DNA of 47,351 bases, from the NCBI GenBank assembly GCA_947626765.1, contig CANQTQ010000010.1:1-47351 (forward strand), given 5' to 3'. The position numbers were made by a program, and so were the translations under genes. Positions 27,347 to 36,303 of the stretch are shown here, piece by piece; position 1 is the first letter of the stretch; each line of letters starts with the position of its first letter. The DNA comes from an uncultured Clostridia bacterium. Lineage in GTDB: Bacteria; Bacillota; Clostridia; TANB77; CAG-508. The notes below the pieces were generated by a model that saw nothing but the letters and a program-made list of their open reading frames with translations, did no database searches and was not told the DNA's origin.

Positions 27347-27592
27347 TTATTTATTTACTCTAGAAATTATAATATCTACCATTTCTCCAACATTTTTCAT
27401 TGTTGTTACTTCATTCATATTAAATTTAATTCCAAATTCTTGCTCTACTGCTACAATTAAATTAATATGCTCTAAGCTGTCCCAATCTTCAATATCATTA
27501 GAAGTTGTTTTAGCAGTTACAACTATTGATTCATCATCAAATATGTCTCTAAAAACATTATTTAATCTTTCATAAATTTCTTCTTTTTCCAT
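27347..27592 (-). CDS. Acyl carrier protein
   Basis: 81 residues, four-helix carrier-protein pattern. The phosphopantetheine attachment site is Ser39 in DWDSLEHINL. It is not the fatty-acid ACP type by context: its ATG overlaps the TAA of the FkbH-like gene by one base (translational coupling), and the VOC and MBOAT genes follow. It is expected to hold the unit loaded by the FkbH-like enzyme and to hand it to the MBOAT protein, as DltC does for D-alanine. Confidence 0.92.
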   Translation of the reverse strand: MEKEEIYERLNNVFRDIFDDESIVVTAKTTSNDIEDWDSLEHINLIVAVEQEFGIKFNMNEVTTMKNVGEMVDIIISRVNK

Positions 27593-29376
27593 TATTCATA
27601 CACCTCTATTACATTATTTTTATTTATATATCCTTTTGATATGTCTAATTTGTAAACTTTATTTCCTTCATCATCACAAGAAATTTCTTCAAATCCTTGT
27701 AAATCGTAAAAATTACTAACCATTTTGTTTTTTAAAGTTGGATAATAGTAGCCATATATAGCTTTTATGTTCTTTTCTTTAGCTCTTCTAACTAATTCAT
27801 CCATCATAGCAAATTCCATATTTCTTTTTAAAACTCTACAGCTCATAATCCATAAATCAATATGCAATTCATCTTTATTTCTGATGTTTCCAATTATTAC
27901 ACTTATTACTCCATTATCTCCAAATATATCTTCTAGTTTTCCATATATTTTAATATAGTTTTCATTTTTATCTACTTCTTCAATATCTGCTAATGAATAT
28001 CTTTTAGTTGTTAAATTAAATTGATTGCTCTTATTACTTAATTGAGATATTCTTTCTAGATATACTGGTTTAAATGAAGATATTTCTGCTTTCATTTTTA
28101 AAGACTTTAAATAGTCATCGTAATTATCGAATGTTGCCATCATTTGACTTCTTTTTGCATTATCTTTATATAGTTCATTCTTCTTTAAATCTTCACTTGA
28201 AAAGTTTGTAACTTCAAAATAACCATTATGGTCAATAATTCTTATATAATTTTCAGGTACATCTATTTCTGGTGTAGCAATTCCTTCAATGTAATTACTT
28301 ACAATTTGTCTTTCTGCAGGATTATCGTCTACAAATACAAAACTATCTGCTCCTAAATTTAATTCTTCTGCAATATCTTTAATATTTAAGTTTTTAGGAT
28401 TCCAATTTGCTTTAATTATAATAAAATCATCTGGTTTCAATGTTCCTGCTGGATGATTTAATCCTGCTATTGCATTTTCATATTCATTTTTAGAATTTAC
28501 ATTTAAAATAATTCCTAAGCTTTTATGTTCCTTTAAATAAGCTTGAATTTCAGAATATACTTGTCCACTTGGAACTTCTGGACCTATAGCTAAATTTTCT
28601 ACCCCATCATCTCCAACAATTCCACCCCATAAAGTATTATCTAAATCTAAAACAAATGCTTTTTTATTTTTTCCATAGATTGACTTTATAATATTTGCTA
28701 AATTAAATGCTAAATAAGGTATTGCCGGAACTTCCATAGCATACTTATACATATGCCAGTAAAATTGATTTGACCATTTATCTAATCCGTAACAAGATGA
28801 TACATAATTTATATCATTAATAAAGAAATTTTTTGTATTATTAGCATAATCATAAAATTTTTGATTAAGTCTAGTAATAAAATTTGTTTTTCCATGAATA
28901 TCACTTGCATCTTTATTTCCTAATAAGCGGTAATATGGATATTCAAAATTGTTTTGAATTATTATACTATTAAATTTTTCAAATAATTTTTCCCAAACTT
29001 TTTTAAATTTTTCATATTCAGAGTTTAGTTTTTCCTCTACTATACTAGTATCATCATACATTGTTGGGTAATTTATAATATTTCTATTTGTTGTGTGAAT
29101 GTATATAATATCTGGATTAAAGTTATCTAACCCTTCATTGCCAAAAACAGCATCTTCATAAAACTTATTGTATTCTGATTCGTAAAAAATAGGTTTAATG
29201 CCATAGTTTAATAAAAATATTTCTAACATATTTTTAATTTCACTAGTAGTTGACCCTCCCAAAATTGCTATCTTTTTATCTATTAAACCTTTATTTAATA
29301 GTAATTCTTTTTTTATTTTTTTCTTGTTTTTCATTATATTGTTAACATCAAATGGATATTCTAGTTCTTTCATCAT
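27592..29376 (-). CDS. FkbH-like protein (HAD-IIIC phosphatase fold with C-terminal GNAT-like domain)
   Basis: 594 residues from the ATG at 29376, which has a TGGAG site 6 bases upstream; the frame runs further up, but that stretch holds the promoter. Three parts are seen: an N-terminal SGNH-like region (ILGGSTTSE, about 38-45), a HAD domain with DLDNTLWGG (Asp244 and Asp246), and a C-terminal GNAT-like domain. FkbH enzymes take a glyceryl unit from 1,3-bisphosphoglycerate, remove phosphate and load it on an acyl carrier protein. The next gene encodes such a carrier, so this is the probable loading enzyme of the cassette. Specificity for glyceryl here is inferred from the family. Confidence 0.85.
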   Translation of the reverse strand: MMKELEYPFDVNNIMKNKKKIKKELLLNKGLIDKKIAILGGSTTSEIKNMLEIFLLNYGIKPIFYESEYNKFYEDAVFGNEGLDNFNPDIIYIHTTNRNIINYPTMYDDTSIVEEKLNSEYEKFKKVWEKLFEKFNSIIIQNNFEYPYYRLLGNKDASDIHGKTNFITRLNQKFYDYANNTKNFFINDINYVSSCYGLDKWSNQFYWHMYKYAMEVPAIPYLAFNLANIIKSIYGKNKKAFVLDLDNTLWGGIVGDDGVENLAIGPEVPSGQVYSEIQAYLKEHKSLGIILNVNSKNEYENAIAGLNHPAGTLKPDDFIIIKANWNPKNLNIKDIAEELNLGADSFVFVDDNPAERQIVSNYIEGIATPEIDVPENYIRIIDHNGYFEVTNFSSEDLKKNELYKDNAKRSQMMATFDNYDDYLKSLKMKAEISSFKPVYLERISQLSNKSNQFNLTTKRYSLADIEEVDKNENYIKIYGKLEDIFGDNGVISVIIGNIRNKDELHIDLWIMSCRVLKRNMEFAMMDELVRRAKEKNIKAIYGYYYPTLKNKMVSNFYDLQGFEEISCDDEGNKVYKLDISKGYINKNNVIEVYE

Positions 29377-29407
29377 TTTTCGCTCCAAAATTTTATAATT
29401 CGTCAAT

Positions 29408-29436
29408 ATTATACAGTAAATGCAACTATAAAGCAA
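29408..29436 (-). promoter_or_regulatory. Promoter of the FkbH/ACP/MBOAT cassette
   Basis: Minus-strand -35 TTGCTT (29431-29436) and perfect -10 TATAAT (29408-29413), 17 bases apart. The predicted start of transcription is about 25 bases before the chosen FkbH start codon. Confidence 0.65.
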
Positions 29437-29502
29437 CTACTATAGTTATATTTTTTATAAAAAAATTGTGATACTATTTTTTCTATAAAAGAGGTGTAAA
29501 AT

Positions 29503-29682
29503 ATGTTCAAAGTAAGTAAAATAGAAAGAGTAAATAAGTTAAATGCAAATGTACCAATGACAGTTAGATTTCCTGAAGATGTATATTCTGAATATAAAAG
29601 ATTGTCAGAAGAAAGTAATCAAAGTTTCAATAGTTTAATTATTTCTGCACTTAAATATGCTTTAATTAATTTAGAAAAATAA
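29503..29682 (+). CDS. Ribbon-helix-helix (Arc/CopG-like) small protein
   Basis: 59 residues. The core VPMTVRFPEDVYSEYKRLSE followed by SNQSFNSLIISALKYAL is a classical ribbon-helix-helix: one beta-strand and two helices. These proteins usually bind DNA as dimers, often as repressors or antitoxins. An AGAGGTG site lies 7 bases before the ATG. It is divergent from the FkbH-like gene, 66 bases from the cassette promoter, and could control it or itself (inference). No toxin gene is adjacent on the same strand. Confidence 0.8.
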   Translation: MFKVSKIERVNKLNANVPMTVRFPEDVYSEYKRLSEESNQSFNSLIISALKYALINLEK

Positions 29683-29691
29683 TTTGTTTAT

Positions 29692-29724
29692 AAAAAAACT
29701 AGTTAAGTTTTTATACTTAACTAG
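29692..29724. terminator. Bidirectional rho-independent terminator
   Basis: A perfect 9 bp stem (29699-29707 with 29716-29724) and 8-base loop between convergent genes. On the minus strand it is followed by seven T residues; on the plus strand a weaker T-rich stretch follows. Confidence 0.8.
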
Positions 29725-29742
29725 CTTAAATTTTTATCTATA

Positions 29743-30042
29743 TTATTTGACATTCATGATTTCTTCTTTAGTTAAACCTGTTATTTTTATAACTGTTTCT
29801 ATTTTTATTCCTTCTTCTAACATTTTTTTAGCAGTTTCTAATTTTACTTTTTTCTCGCTATTTTTTTCGCCAATTTCAATACCTTTTTTTGTTGCTTCCT
29901 CTATTTCATATTCTTTTAAGCTTCTTTCATCCCATTCTTTAAACTTTCTTGCATCATAAAGCCATCTTTCCTCGTAGCTCATGCTCATTCTTTCTAATTC
30001 TTTAGATGCTTTTTTTACTTCTTCATTTTTCTGTTTTGCCAT
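29743..30042 (-). pseudogene. C-terminal fragment of an Rpn/PD-(D/E)XK nuclease-family transposase-like gene
   Basis: 99 residues. The pattern of helical Glu/Lys-rich sequence with MSYEERWLYDARK, ...KKGIEIGEK..., AKKMLEEGIKIETVIKITGLTKEEI matches the usual C-terminal third of Rpn family recombination-promoting nucleases, which are about 280-300 residues long. The catalytic N-terminal part is absent: about 30 bases upstream lies the stop codon of another gene. An ATG with a GAGGGGG stretch is present, so a short product might still be made, but without nuclease activity. Confidence 0.65.
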
Positions 30043-30073
30043 TTCTGCTTTTTCCCCCTCTCCGCAGAATATC

Positions 30074-30889
30074 TTATTCCTTATCTACTTTTGCATAAAT
30101 AATGCTAAGTACAAGCCCTATTAAAAAAAGTACAATTCCTGTTATCATAAAAGATGATATTACAACTTCAATTGCATTTATTAATACTTCAGAAAATGCT
30201 TTATTAAGTATTAATATATTATGTATTTCCATGGTAGATATTTCTATTATTTTTGGAATTATAAGTAATAAACCAGAGCTCATTACACTTACTGAAATGT
30301 ATTTTAATACTTTAAGCTTATTTATTACAATTAATATTAATGCAATTACAAATGTAGCTATATATCCTGCTATTTGAGCCATATTAGAAACTTTTTGTAC
30401 TTTTTGAACTACATTACTTATTGTTTTTGCATATGATTTTGCATATGTTATACCATCTTCATAAATTTCTACTATTTTACTTACATATCTATTAATTGCT
30501 TCTTGTTCGTTTTGTACCAAATTCTTTCCATTTTTTTCAATTTCTTTATTTATATTTTCTTCTAGTCTAGTTTTTACTCCTTCTGAGTCAATAGACATTT
30601 CTCCAGATTCATATAAATAATATATAAATGAATTTACATCTTTTTTTACTTGCTCTTCTGTTATTATTCCATCTAAAATACTTTCATCTAATCCAGTTTG
30701 TACTGTATTATTTATAAATGTATCGTGTATATCTGCATACATTTTAGAATAATACTCATTTTTTTCTAATAAGTTTAATACAAATTCTTTTTTTAGTATT
30801 GTTTGATTTAGTATTGTTAAAGATATAGATGATATTAATGTTATAACTAATATAAATCCTAAAATATATGTAACTATTTTTTTTGCCAT
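30074..30889 (-). CDS. Membrane protein of unknown function
   Basis: 271 residues that I do not recognise. There is an N-terminal helix (about 5-28) and a helical, Glu/Lys-rich extracytoplasmic region (about 30-145). Three closely spaced helices (about 155-178, 185-205, 235-262) and a short Lys/Asp-rich end follow. The overall plan of one helix, a helical external domain and three helices suggests a surface-stress or sensing protein, but no motif supports a function. No neighbour on the same strand is close except the truncated Rpn fragment. Confidence 0.65.
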   Translation of the reverse strand: MAKKIVTYILGFILVITLISSISLTILNQTILKKEFVLNLLEKNEYYSKMYADIHDTFINNTVQTGLDESILDGIITEEQVKKDVNSFIYYLYESGEMSIDSEGVKTRLEENINKEIEKNGKNLVQNEQEAINRYVSKIVEIYEDGITYAKSYAKTISNVVQKVQKVSNMAQIAGYIATFVIALILIVINKLKVLKYISVSVMSSGLLLIIPKIIEISTMEIHNILILNKAFSEVLINAIEVVISSFMITGIVLFLIGLVLSIIYAKVDKE

Positions 30890-31008
30890 TATATTTTTCC
30901 TTGTAATAATATATTTAGGTTTTTAATAAGGCTTTACCTATAAACCTTTATAGATAATTAGCTAATATTTTATACGTATTATATTTTAATCTAAATCTAA
31001 TCTATATT

Positions 31009-31632
31009 TTAATCTAAAGGTGCATAAACAATAAATCTTTGTGTTGGATAACCCAAAGTATCTACAGGGTAGCATGTATATAGCGTTAATATTTCTTTTT
31101 CTCTTTGTGGTTTTATTGCATCAAATTCAGTTTGATGTACTATTTTAGTTTCTTGTACAGTATATGTGTAATTTCCATATACTGTTTCTATTCTTATTTT
31201 AGTGCCTATTTTTATTTCTGGTAGTCTTCTTAAGAATTTTTTACTATTATGCCCCATGCATATAATTGACTTACCTTCTCCTGGAAAATAGCCTGTTATA
31301 GACTGTCCAACACCATATCTTAATATTGAATATGTGTCTCCATAATATAATGGTAAGTTTATGTCTAAGTCTTCTATTATAATATTTGCATATTTGCTTC
31401 CAAATTCAGGGTATGACTCTAATTGGTTATGCTCTAAATCTATTTTTACATCTTTTAAAATTTCTTTATTTGTGTCAATTGATATTGTATTAATTAGCGA
31501 TATTGCCTTGCTAATTGTTGATGAAAAAAGTATACCTATTATTAGTACAATTATAAATACATATATAAAAGCAACTACCAAATTACTAATAGTTGCTTTC
31601 ATTATAGTATTATTTTTTTGTTTATTATGCAT
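31009..31632 (-). CDS. Sortase
   Basis: 207 residues with an N-terminal membrane helix (about 18-38) and the sortase beta-barrel. The catalytic triad is visible: His128 in ICMGHNS, Cys187 in LYTCYP and Arg199 in PTQRFIVY. The TLYTCYP form and size fit class D or E type sortases. The gene overlaps the end of the small secreted protein gene at 31625-32152 by 8 bases, so the two are translationally coupled. That neighbour, with its Q-T-G before a hydrophobic helix, is the likely substrate. Confidence 0.92.
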   Translation of the reverse strand: MHNKQKNNTIMKATISNLVVAFIYVFIIVLIIGILFSSTISKAISLINTISIDTNKEILKDVKIDLEHNQLESYPEFGSKYANIIIEDLDINLPLYYGDTYSILRYGVGQSITGYFPGEGKSIICMGHNSKKFLRRLPEIKIGTKIRIETVYGNYTYTVQETKIVHQTEFDAIKPQREKEILTLYTCYPVDTLGYPTQRFIVYAPLD

Positions 31633-32152
31633 TAGCTGTAACCTTTTTAACTACTACTGTTGCAGCAACGGCAATAACTGCTACACCAGATAATACAACA
31701 AATAATAAATTATCGCTACCTGTTTGTTTGATTTTTCCAGTTTCTGTATCTACAGCTACAACTGTTTTTCCATTTTTTGTTAATGTAGCTACTTTATTAT
31801 TATAATCAACTGATAGTTTCATTCCTAAATCAGTTGCTGCTTCTTGAGCCATGCCTACTAAAGTATCTTTTACATCTCCAGAATAAGTTCTTGGATCTTC
31901 TCCATTTGCTTCTATTATTGCTTCAGCTTCTTCTACTTTTGCTGTAGCACTAGAAAGTTGTTCTTCTGTGAAATCATATTCATTAAAAAATCTTTCAACC
32001 GCTGCAGTATAATCAGTTTCTGTTTTTACTTTTGATAAAAGTTCTAAAGCTTTTCTTTGTAATTCAGCTTCTGTTGTAGCTGCTTTTACTAGTGTTGTAG
32101 TTAATGTTAATATTAATAACAATAATAAAGATATTGTTAAAACTTTTTTCAT
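31625..32152 (-). CDS. Secreted, wall-anchored small protein, probable sortase substrate
   Basis: 175 residues. A signal peptide (1-24, ending near VKA-A) is followed by a helical Glu/Ala-rich region (about 25-110) and a small beta-rich part. A C-terminal sorting-like tail follows: a K-Q-T-G-S segment, about 20 hydrophobic residues and a short KKV tail. The motif deviates from LPxTG, but the arrangement is that of a sorting signal. A promoter lies at 32188-32216. It is the first gene of a two-gene unit with the sortase. Its function on the surface is not evident. Confidence 0.75.
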   Translation of the reverse strand: MKKVLTISLLLLLILTLTTTLVKAATTEAELQRKALELLSKVKTETDYTAAVERFFNEYDFTEEQLSSATAKVEEAEAIIEANGEDPRTYSGDVKDTLVGMAQEAATDLGMKLSVDYNNKVATLTKNGKTVVAVDTETGKIKQTGSDNLLFVVLSGVAVIAVAATVVVKKVTANA

Positions 32153-32187
32153 TTTATTTATATTCCTTTCATTTTTAATTTAGTAAA

Positions 32188-32216
32188 ATAATAACATTTA
32201 TATTTTTATTAGTCAA
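32188..32216 (-). promoter_or_regulatory. Promoter of the substrate-sortase unit
   Basis: Minus-strand -35 TTGACT (32211-32216) and -10 TATTAT (32188-32193) with a 17-base spacer, about 35 bases upstream of the start codon. Confidence 0.6.
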
Positions 32217-32302
32217 GTATTTTATTTGCATATAATTTATTTTTTTATAAATTTTAATAATATATTAATATTTTATTATCATTTATACTTATATATTATA
32301 CT

Positions 32303-33922
32303 TTACACAGAATGTTTTCCTTTTGAGCGTTTTGGTTTTTTAGTTATTTCTATGTTGTCTAAAAAGTCAGCATTGCTATCTTCATCTTCCATGCTATCAT
32401 CAGCTTTTCTGCTTTCTTTATTAATATTAGCAGTAGGAATTGTTTCTTCTTCTATATCTGCATAATCATTTCTTTTCTTTGCTTTTTTTGAAATTAAAGT
32501 AATTATAAGTACAACTAAAAGTACTGCAAATGCAATTACTACACATTTTATATAAAATTCTATATTTCCTTGTTTTTGAACTACTCCTCTTGGTAAAGTA
32601 ACTTTAATTTGATAGCTTGCTGTTTCTTCTTCAGATGCAGATTTTACTAAAATTGTAACAAGGTTTTCTCCTTCTTTAAAGTCATTATTTCCTAAGATTT
32701 CTATAGTTGCATCTTCTCTATTTGCTACTGCTGTGATGTTTAATTCTTTTACTACAAAATTTAGGCTTAATTCGTAAGAATATTGATCTGGATTAAATCC
32801 ATCGCTAAAGTTTACACCTGAAATTTCTAATGTTTTTAGTTTTAATTTGCCATCATCAGTAGTTTGTGTAGTATCTGGAGTATTTGTACTACTTGTTTTT
32901 GTTACTTTTACTGTATATGTTTTTTTAGTACCATCTTCTGCTGCAACTGTAATTTTAATTGTATTTTCTCCAGTTTTTAAGCCTTCATTTCCTTCTACTT
33001 TTGCTGTTGCCTTACTGTTTTCTGTTTTTGTAGTTACAGTTAATTTATCTAAGTCTTCTTCTAAGTTTGTAGTATAATCTAAAACATCACTATTAAATGA
33101 TGGTTCTAGTGTTAAGCCTTCTATTGTTAATGAAGATAGATTATTATTGCTAGATTTTATATTTTCTGGGTAATCTACATCTTCTGGTTTTGTTTCAGAA
33201 ACAAAGTTACTAGCAACATATTTTGTTGCTCCTTTATAAGTTACTCTGTACCAAATATAATCATTTACAATTTCTTTTGAAGTTCCTGTTAAAGTTAATT
33301 CTGTTCCTGCAGATACTAAAACTGCACTACTGGATGTTGACCAACTTGAACGTAGTCTTACATCATTTGTTGTATAAACTTTTTTATTTACAGTAGTAAA
33401 ATTTGGTTTTTTAGATGTTGTATTTCCACTACTGCTTGAACTTCCACTGCTGCTACTTCCGCTTCCACTACCGCTGCCACTATTAGAAGTTGTTTTTGCT
33501 TTTACTGTTATTTTTGCACTACATGTAGTATTATTAACATCTGCAGCGTTTGAAGCGTCACACATTTCGGTGCCTGAAAAAGTAATTGTATATGTTGTAT
33601 CTTTAGTTACTTCTGGTGCTTTAAAATTAAATGTTGCCAAACTTGTTGTTCCATCTATACTAGTTCCATAAACTTTTCCTCCACTTACTTCTCCACCAGA
33701 TGCACTAGAAAGAGTACATTTGTCACTATTAGTTAAAGATATTGTCCATCCTGATAATTTAATAGATGATGATACTTTTACTGAAAAGCTTTCTCCTGAT
33801 TTTACAGTTGCATTACTAGCACTTAAAGTAGTTGATACAGCTTTTGTAACATCAACTTTAACTGCAAAAACTAATATTAGGATTAAAATAGTTGATATAA
33901 ATACTTTATTTATTTTTTTCAT
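32303..33922 (-). CDS. Anchored surface protein: cohesin-like, SH3b and two cadherin-like domains
   Basis: 539 residues from the ATG at 33922; the frame extends 4 codons to a GTG that is less likely. Order: signal peptide; a beta-rich domain of about 110 residues resembling a cohesin (SASNATVKSGESFSVKVS... start); a Ser/Gly linker; an SH3b domain (VRLRSSWSTSSSA...WYRVTYKG). Then come two cadherin-like beta-sandwich repeats, a transmembrane helix near residue 455 and a charged cytoplasmic tail of about 60 residues. The ATG is 15 bases after the stop of a dockerin-tailed hydrolase gene. A cohesin-like domain on an anchored protein next to a dockerin protein suggests a scaffold for that enzyme (inference). 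Confidence 0.75.
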   Translation of the reverse strand: MKKINKVFISTILILILVFAVKVDVTKAVSTTLSASNATVKSGESFSVKVSSSIKLSGWTISLTNSDKCTLSSASGGEVSGGKVYGTSIDGTTSLATFNFKAPEVTKDTTYTITFSGTEMCDASNAADVNNTTCSAKITVKAKTTSNSGSGSGSGSSSSGSSSSSGNTTSKKPNFTTVNKKVYTTNDVRLRSSWSTSSSAVLVSAGTELTLTGTSKEIVNDYIWYRVTYKGATKYVASNFVSETKPEDVDYPENIKSSNNNLSSLTIEGLTLEPSFNSDVLDYTTNLEEDLDKLTVTTKTENSKATAKVEGNEGLKTGENTIKITVAAEDGTKKTYTVKVTKTSSTNTPDTTQTTDDGKLKLKTLEISGVNFSDGFNPDQYSYELSLNFVVKELNITAVANREDATIEILGNNDFKEGENLVTILVKSASEEETASYQIKVTLPRGVVQKQGNIEFYIKCVVIAFAVLLVVLIITLISKKAKKRNDYADIEEETIPTANINKESRKADDSMEDEDSNADFLDNIEITKKPKRSKGKHSV

Positions 33923-33937
33923 TTTATTTCTCACTTT

Positions 33938-36142
33938 CTATATTGATATACTATATTTTCCAGCAGCAGCTTTTAAAACCCTTGCTGCATCTACTGTTGT
34001 TACTTTATTATCATTATTAACATCAGCAGCAGTTAAAAATACATCTTTTAGTTCATATTTGCTTGCAGCATTTTTTAAAACTCGTGCTGCATCTACTGTT
34101 GTTACTTTTCCATCTCCATTTACATCACCTTTTACTACAATAGAATATGTTTTTTCACCTACTGTTATTTTCCAACCTGTTGCTAAATTTCCAGTAGTTT
34201 TAGTAGTATTGCCATCTTTAATTGTTGTTTCTTTTGCTACGCTTTTTATGTTTTCTACTGTTATATTAGGCTGACATACTAGATTATTATTTATTATTTT
34301 AAAGCCATTTCCTTCAACCTTTGGCTCTTCTTTTGGTTCTTCTGTGCTTGGATTGTTTTCATCTACAGGCTCTATCCATGCTTTTTTAGTTTCTGGATCT
34401 TGCCTTGCAACATAGCCAACAATTCCACCATTTGTTGTAACTTTGTCCCATATGTATTTAGTGTCTGAACTTTTTACATCTTTTTCGGTTCTTGTTAAAA
34501 TAGTATTTTCTGGAACTGTTTTTAATATTTGAACAGATTTGTTTGAGCTTGGCTCTTTTCTAATATTTAAGCCATCTGTACAAACTACTTTTACTTTATC
34601 TACTGTGCTTGTATTTGGGTTATATTGCGCAATGTAACCTGTTCCTACATAACCATATATTCCATCTGCTGTTTTTACCCTATACCAGTCTTCTTTATCT
34701 ACATTTTTATATTTATCTTTTTCAATAACTGTTACTATCTGACCTGGTGAAAGAAGTTTTAAAATTGTTGTAGAAGTAGTACCTGGACCATTTCTAAAGT
34801 TAGTATATGTTGTAACAACATATTCTTCATTTAAAGGCTTTTCTATATTAAACTTAGTTAAATAATCCCTAATTACATAACCTTTTGTTCCATCTTTTAA
34901 AACTACTTTGTCCCATGCTTTTCCTTTTGAATCTTTATTATTGTCAAGCTCTATTCTTAATATTTTTTCATCTTTATTTAAAGTAGCTACTGTAGTAAAT
35001 TCTGTACCTTTTCCTGCTTTAACTTCTACTTTATCTGCATTAATTTTTACATCTTCTGTAACCATTTGCTCTGTACCTGGTATTTGTGCTTGCATTTCTG
35101 GCATATCTTCATATACAGGAATTTTAAATATCATTTTAGAATCTTTTGTAATCATTCCAACATTTCTATATGCTTCACGAATTTTTTCTCCTTCTGTTTT
35201 AGATGCTGAAACATTTGTCATATATTGATGTGAGTAAAGTCCATTTGTTTTATCTACATCAAACTTTTCTAAGTATAAAGTATCTTGTCCTTGAGAAGTA
35301 TAGCCATTTGAAATTACAGAAGCTCCGCCTTTTATTGCTTTTTCTGGATCTGTCCAACCATAGTCTCTAGCATTTGTTAAACCACTTTCCATTATTTTTT
35401 TTGTAGTGCTTCCAAATGCTCCAACATTAAAGTAGTTATATAAGCCCTCATAGCCTTTATATTTTCCTTTAATCATTTCACTACCACTACCAGTACCTTG
35501 TTCTTGGCGAATTCTAGAAGCTAAATGATATGGTGTTACATTATATTGCTGTGCTGCTTCAATAATAACTTGTGAATAAGTTTTATCTATTGTTTGTTCT
35601 TTTCCATTTGAATCATAGTATTTTATTTTTCCTTGCATATAGTCGCAATCTTCAAGGATTGTTTCTACACCTTTTTGTAGCTGTTCTAGTTCTTCTTTTG
35701 AAACTTCGCCTAAAGTTAATTTTTCAAATTGAAAAATGTAGTCTTCATTTAAAGAATTTCTTGGATCCATATAATATGAAACTGTAGCAGTTGAAGCACA
35801 TGTCCAGCTTGCATCTACTACTTTTCCGCAAACACATTTATATGCGCTACCCCAACTTTTTGGAACTACATTTCTTCCATGATATCCAGTAGATTCTGCA
35901 ATAATTACCTCTGGCCATTTTAAACCTGTTTTTAAAATTTCAAAAGTCCAGTTTGGATGTGCCTCTTTTAGCTTTTTTAATAGCTCTACATATCCTGGAT
36001 AATCTTTAAATTCTTTTAATTCATCATCTATAGTTGCTGCCTTAGTATTATTTACAGTAAAAAGTGAAATTAAACTAGTTAATAATATACTAATGCATAA
36101 AATGCTTATAATTTTATTTATTAAAATGTTTTTTAATAACAT
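33938..36142 (-). CDS. Secreted glucosaminidase-type wall hydrolase with three SH3b domains and a dockerin
   Basis: 734 residues. A signal peptide (about 1-35) is followed by a helical region and an N-acetylglucosaminidase-type catalytic domain. The likely acid residue is in SRIRQEQGTGSG, and the FNVGAFGS stretch is also typical. Then come three SH3b wall-binding domains (about 375-590). At the C-terminus is a dockerin: two duplicated calcium loops D-V-N-x-D-x-K-V-T-T-V-D-A-A-R-V-L in the last 65 residues. It should cut peptidoglycan glycan strands outside the cell. Dockerins bind cohesins, and the next gene encodes a cohesin-like anchored protein. A strong promoter lies at 36193-36221. Confidence 0.88.
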   Translation of the reverse strand: MLLKNILINKIISILCISILLTSLISLFTVNNTKAATIDDELKEFKDYPGYVELLKKLKEAHPNWTFEILKTGLKWPEVIIAESTGYHGRNVVPKSWGSAYKCVCGKVVDASWTCASTATVSYYMDPRNSLNEDYIFQFEKLTLGEVSKEELEQLQKGVETILEDCDYMQGKIKYYDSNGKEQTIDKTYSQVIIEAAQQYNVTPYHLASRIRQEQGTGSGSEMIKGKYKGYEGLYNYFNVGAFGSTTKKIMESGLTNARDYGWTDPEKAIKGGASVISNGYTSQGQDTLYLEKFDVDKTNGLYSHQYMTNVSASKTEGEKIREAYRNVGMITKDSKMIFKIPVYEDMPEMQAQIPGTEQMVTEDVKINADKVEVKAGKGTEFTTVATLNKDEKILRIELDNNKDSKGKAWDKVVLKDGTKGYVIRDYLTKFNIEKPLNEEYVVTTYTNFRNGPGTTSTTILKLLSPGQIVTVIEKDKYKNVDKEDWYRVKTADGIYGYVGTGYIAQYNPNTSTVDKVKVVCTDGLNIRKEPSSNKSVQILKTVPENTILTRTEKDVKSSDTKYIWDKVTTNGGIVGYVARQDPETKKAWIEPVDENNPSTEEPKEEPKVEGNGFKIINNNLVCQPNITVENIKSVAKETTIKDGNTTKTTGNLATGWKITVGEKTYSIVVKGDVNGDGKVTTVDAARVLKNAASKYELKDVFLTAADVNNDNKVTTVDAARVLKAAAGKYSISI

Positions 36143-36192
36143 TTTTTCCTCCTCGTTAGTAATGCTAAAAATCTACATATAATTTCAAAATA

Positions 36193-36221
36193 AGTATAAC
36201 ATTGTTGTTTTTTTCCGTCAA
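36193..36221 (-). promoter_or_regulatory. Promoter of the hydrolase-scaffold unit
   Basis: Minus-strand -35 TTGACG (36216-36221) and -10 TATACT (36193-36198), 17 bases apart, about 50 bases upstream of the hydrolase ATG. Confidence 0.7.
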
Positions 36222-36303
36222 TTAAAATCAAAAAAAATATGAATTTTGCATTAAAATTTACACAAAATTCACATTTCATTTTTAATATAAGTAATTTTAG
36301 TTA

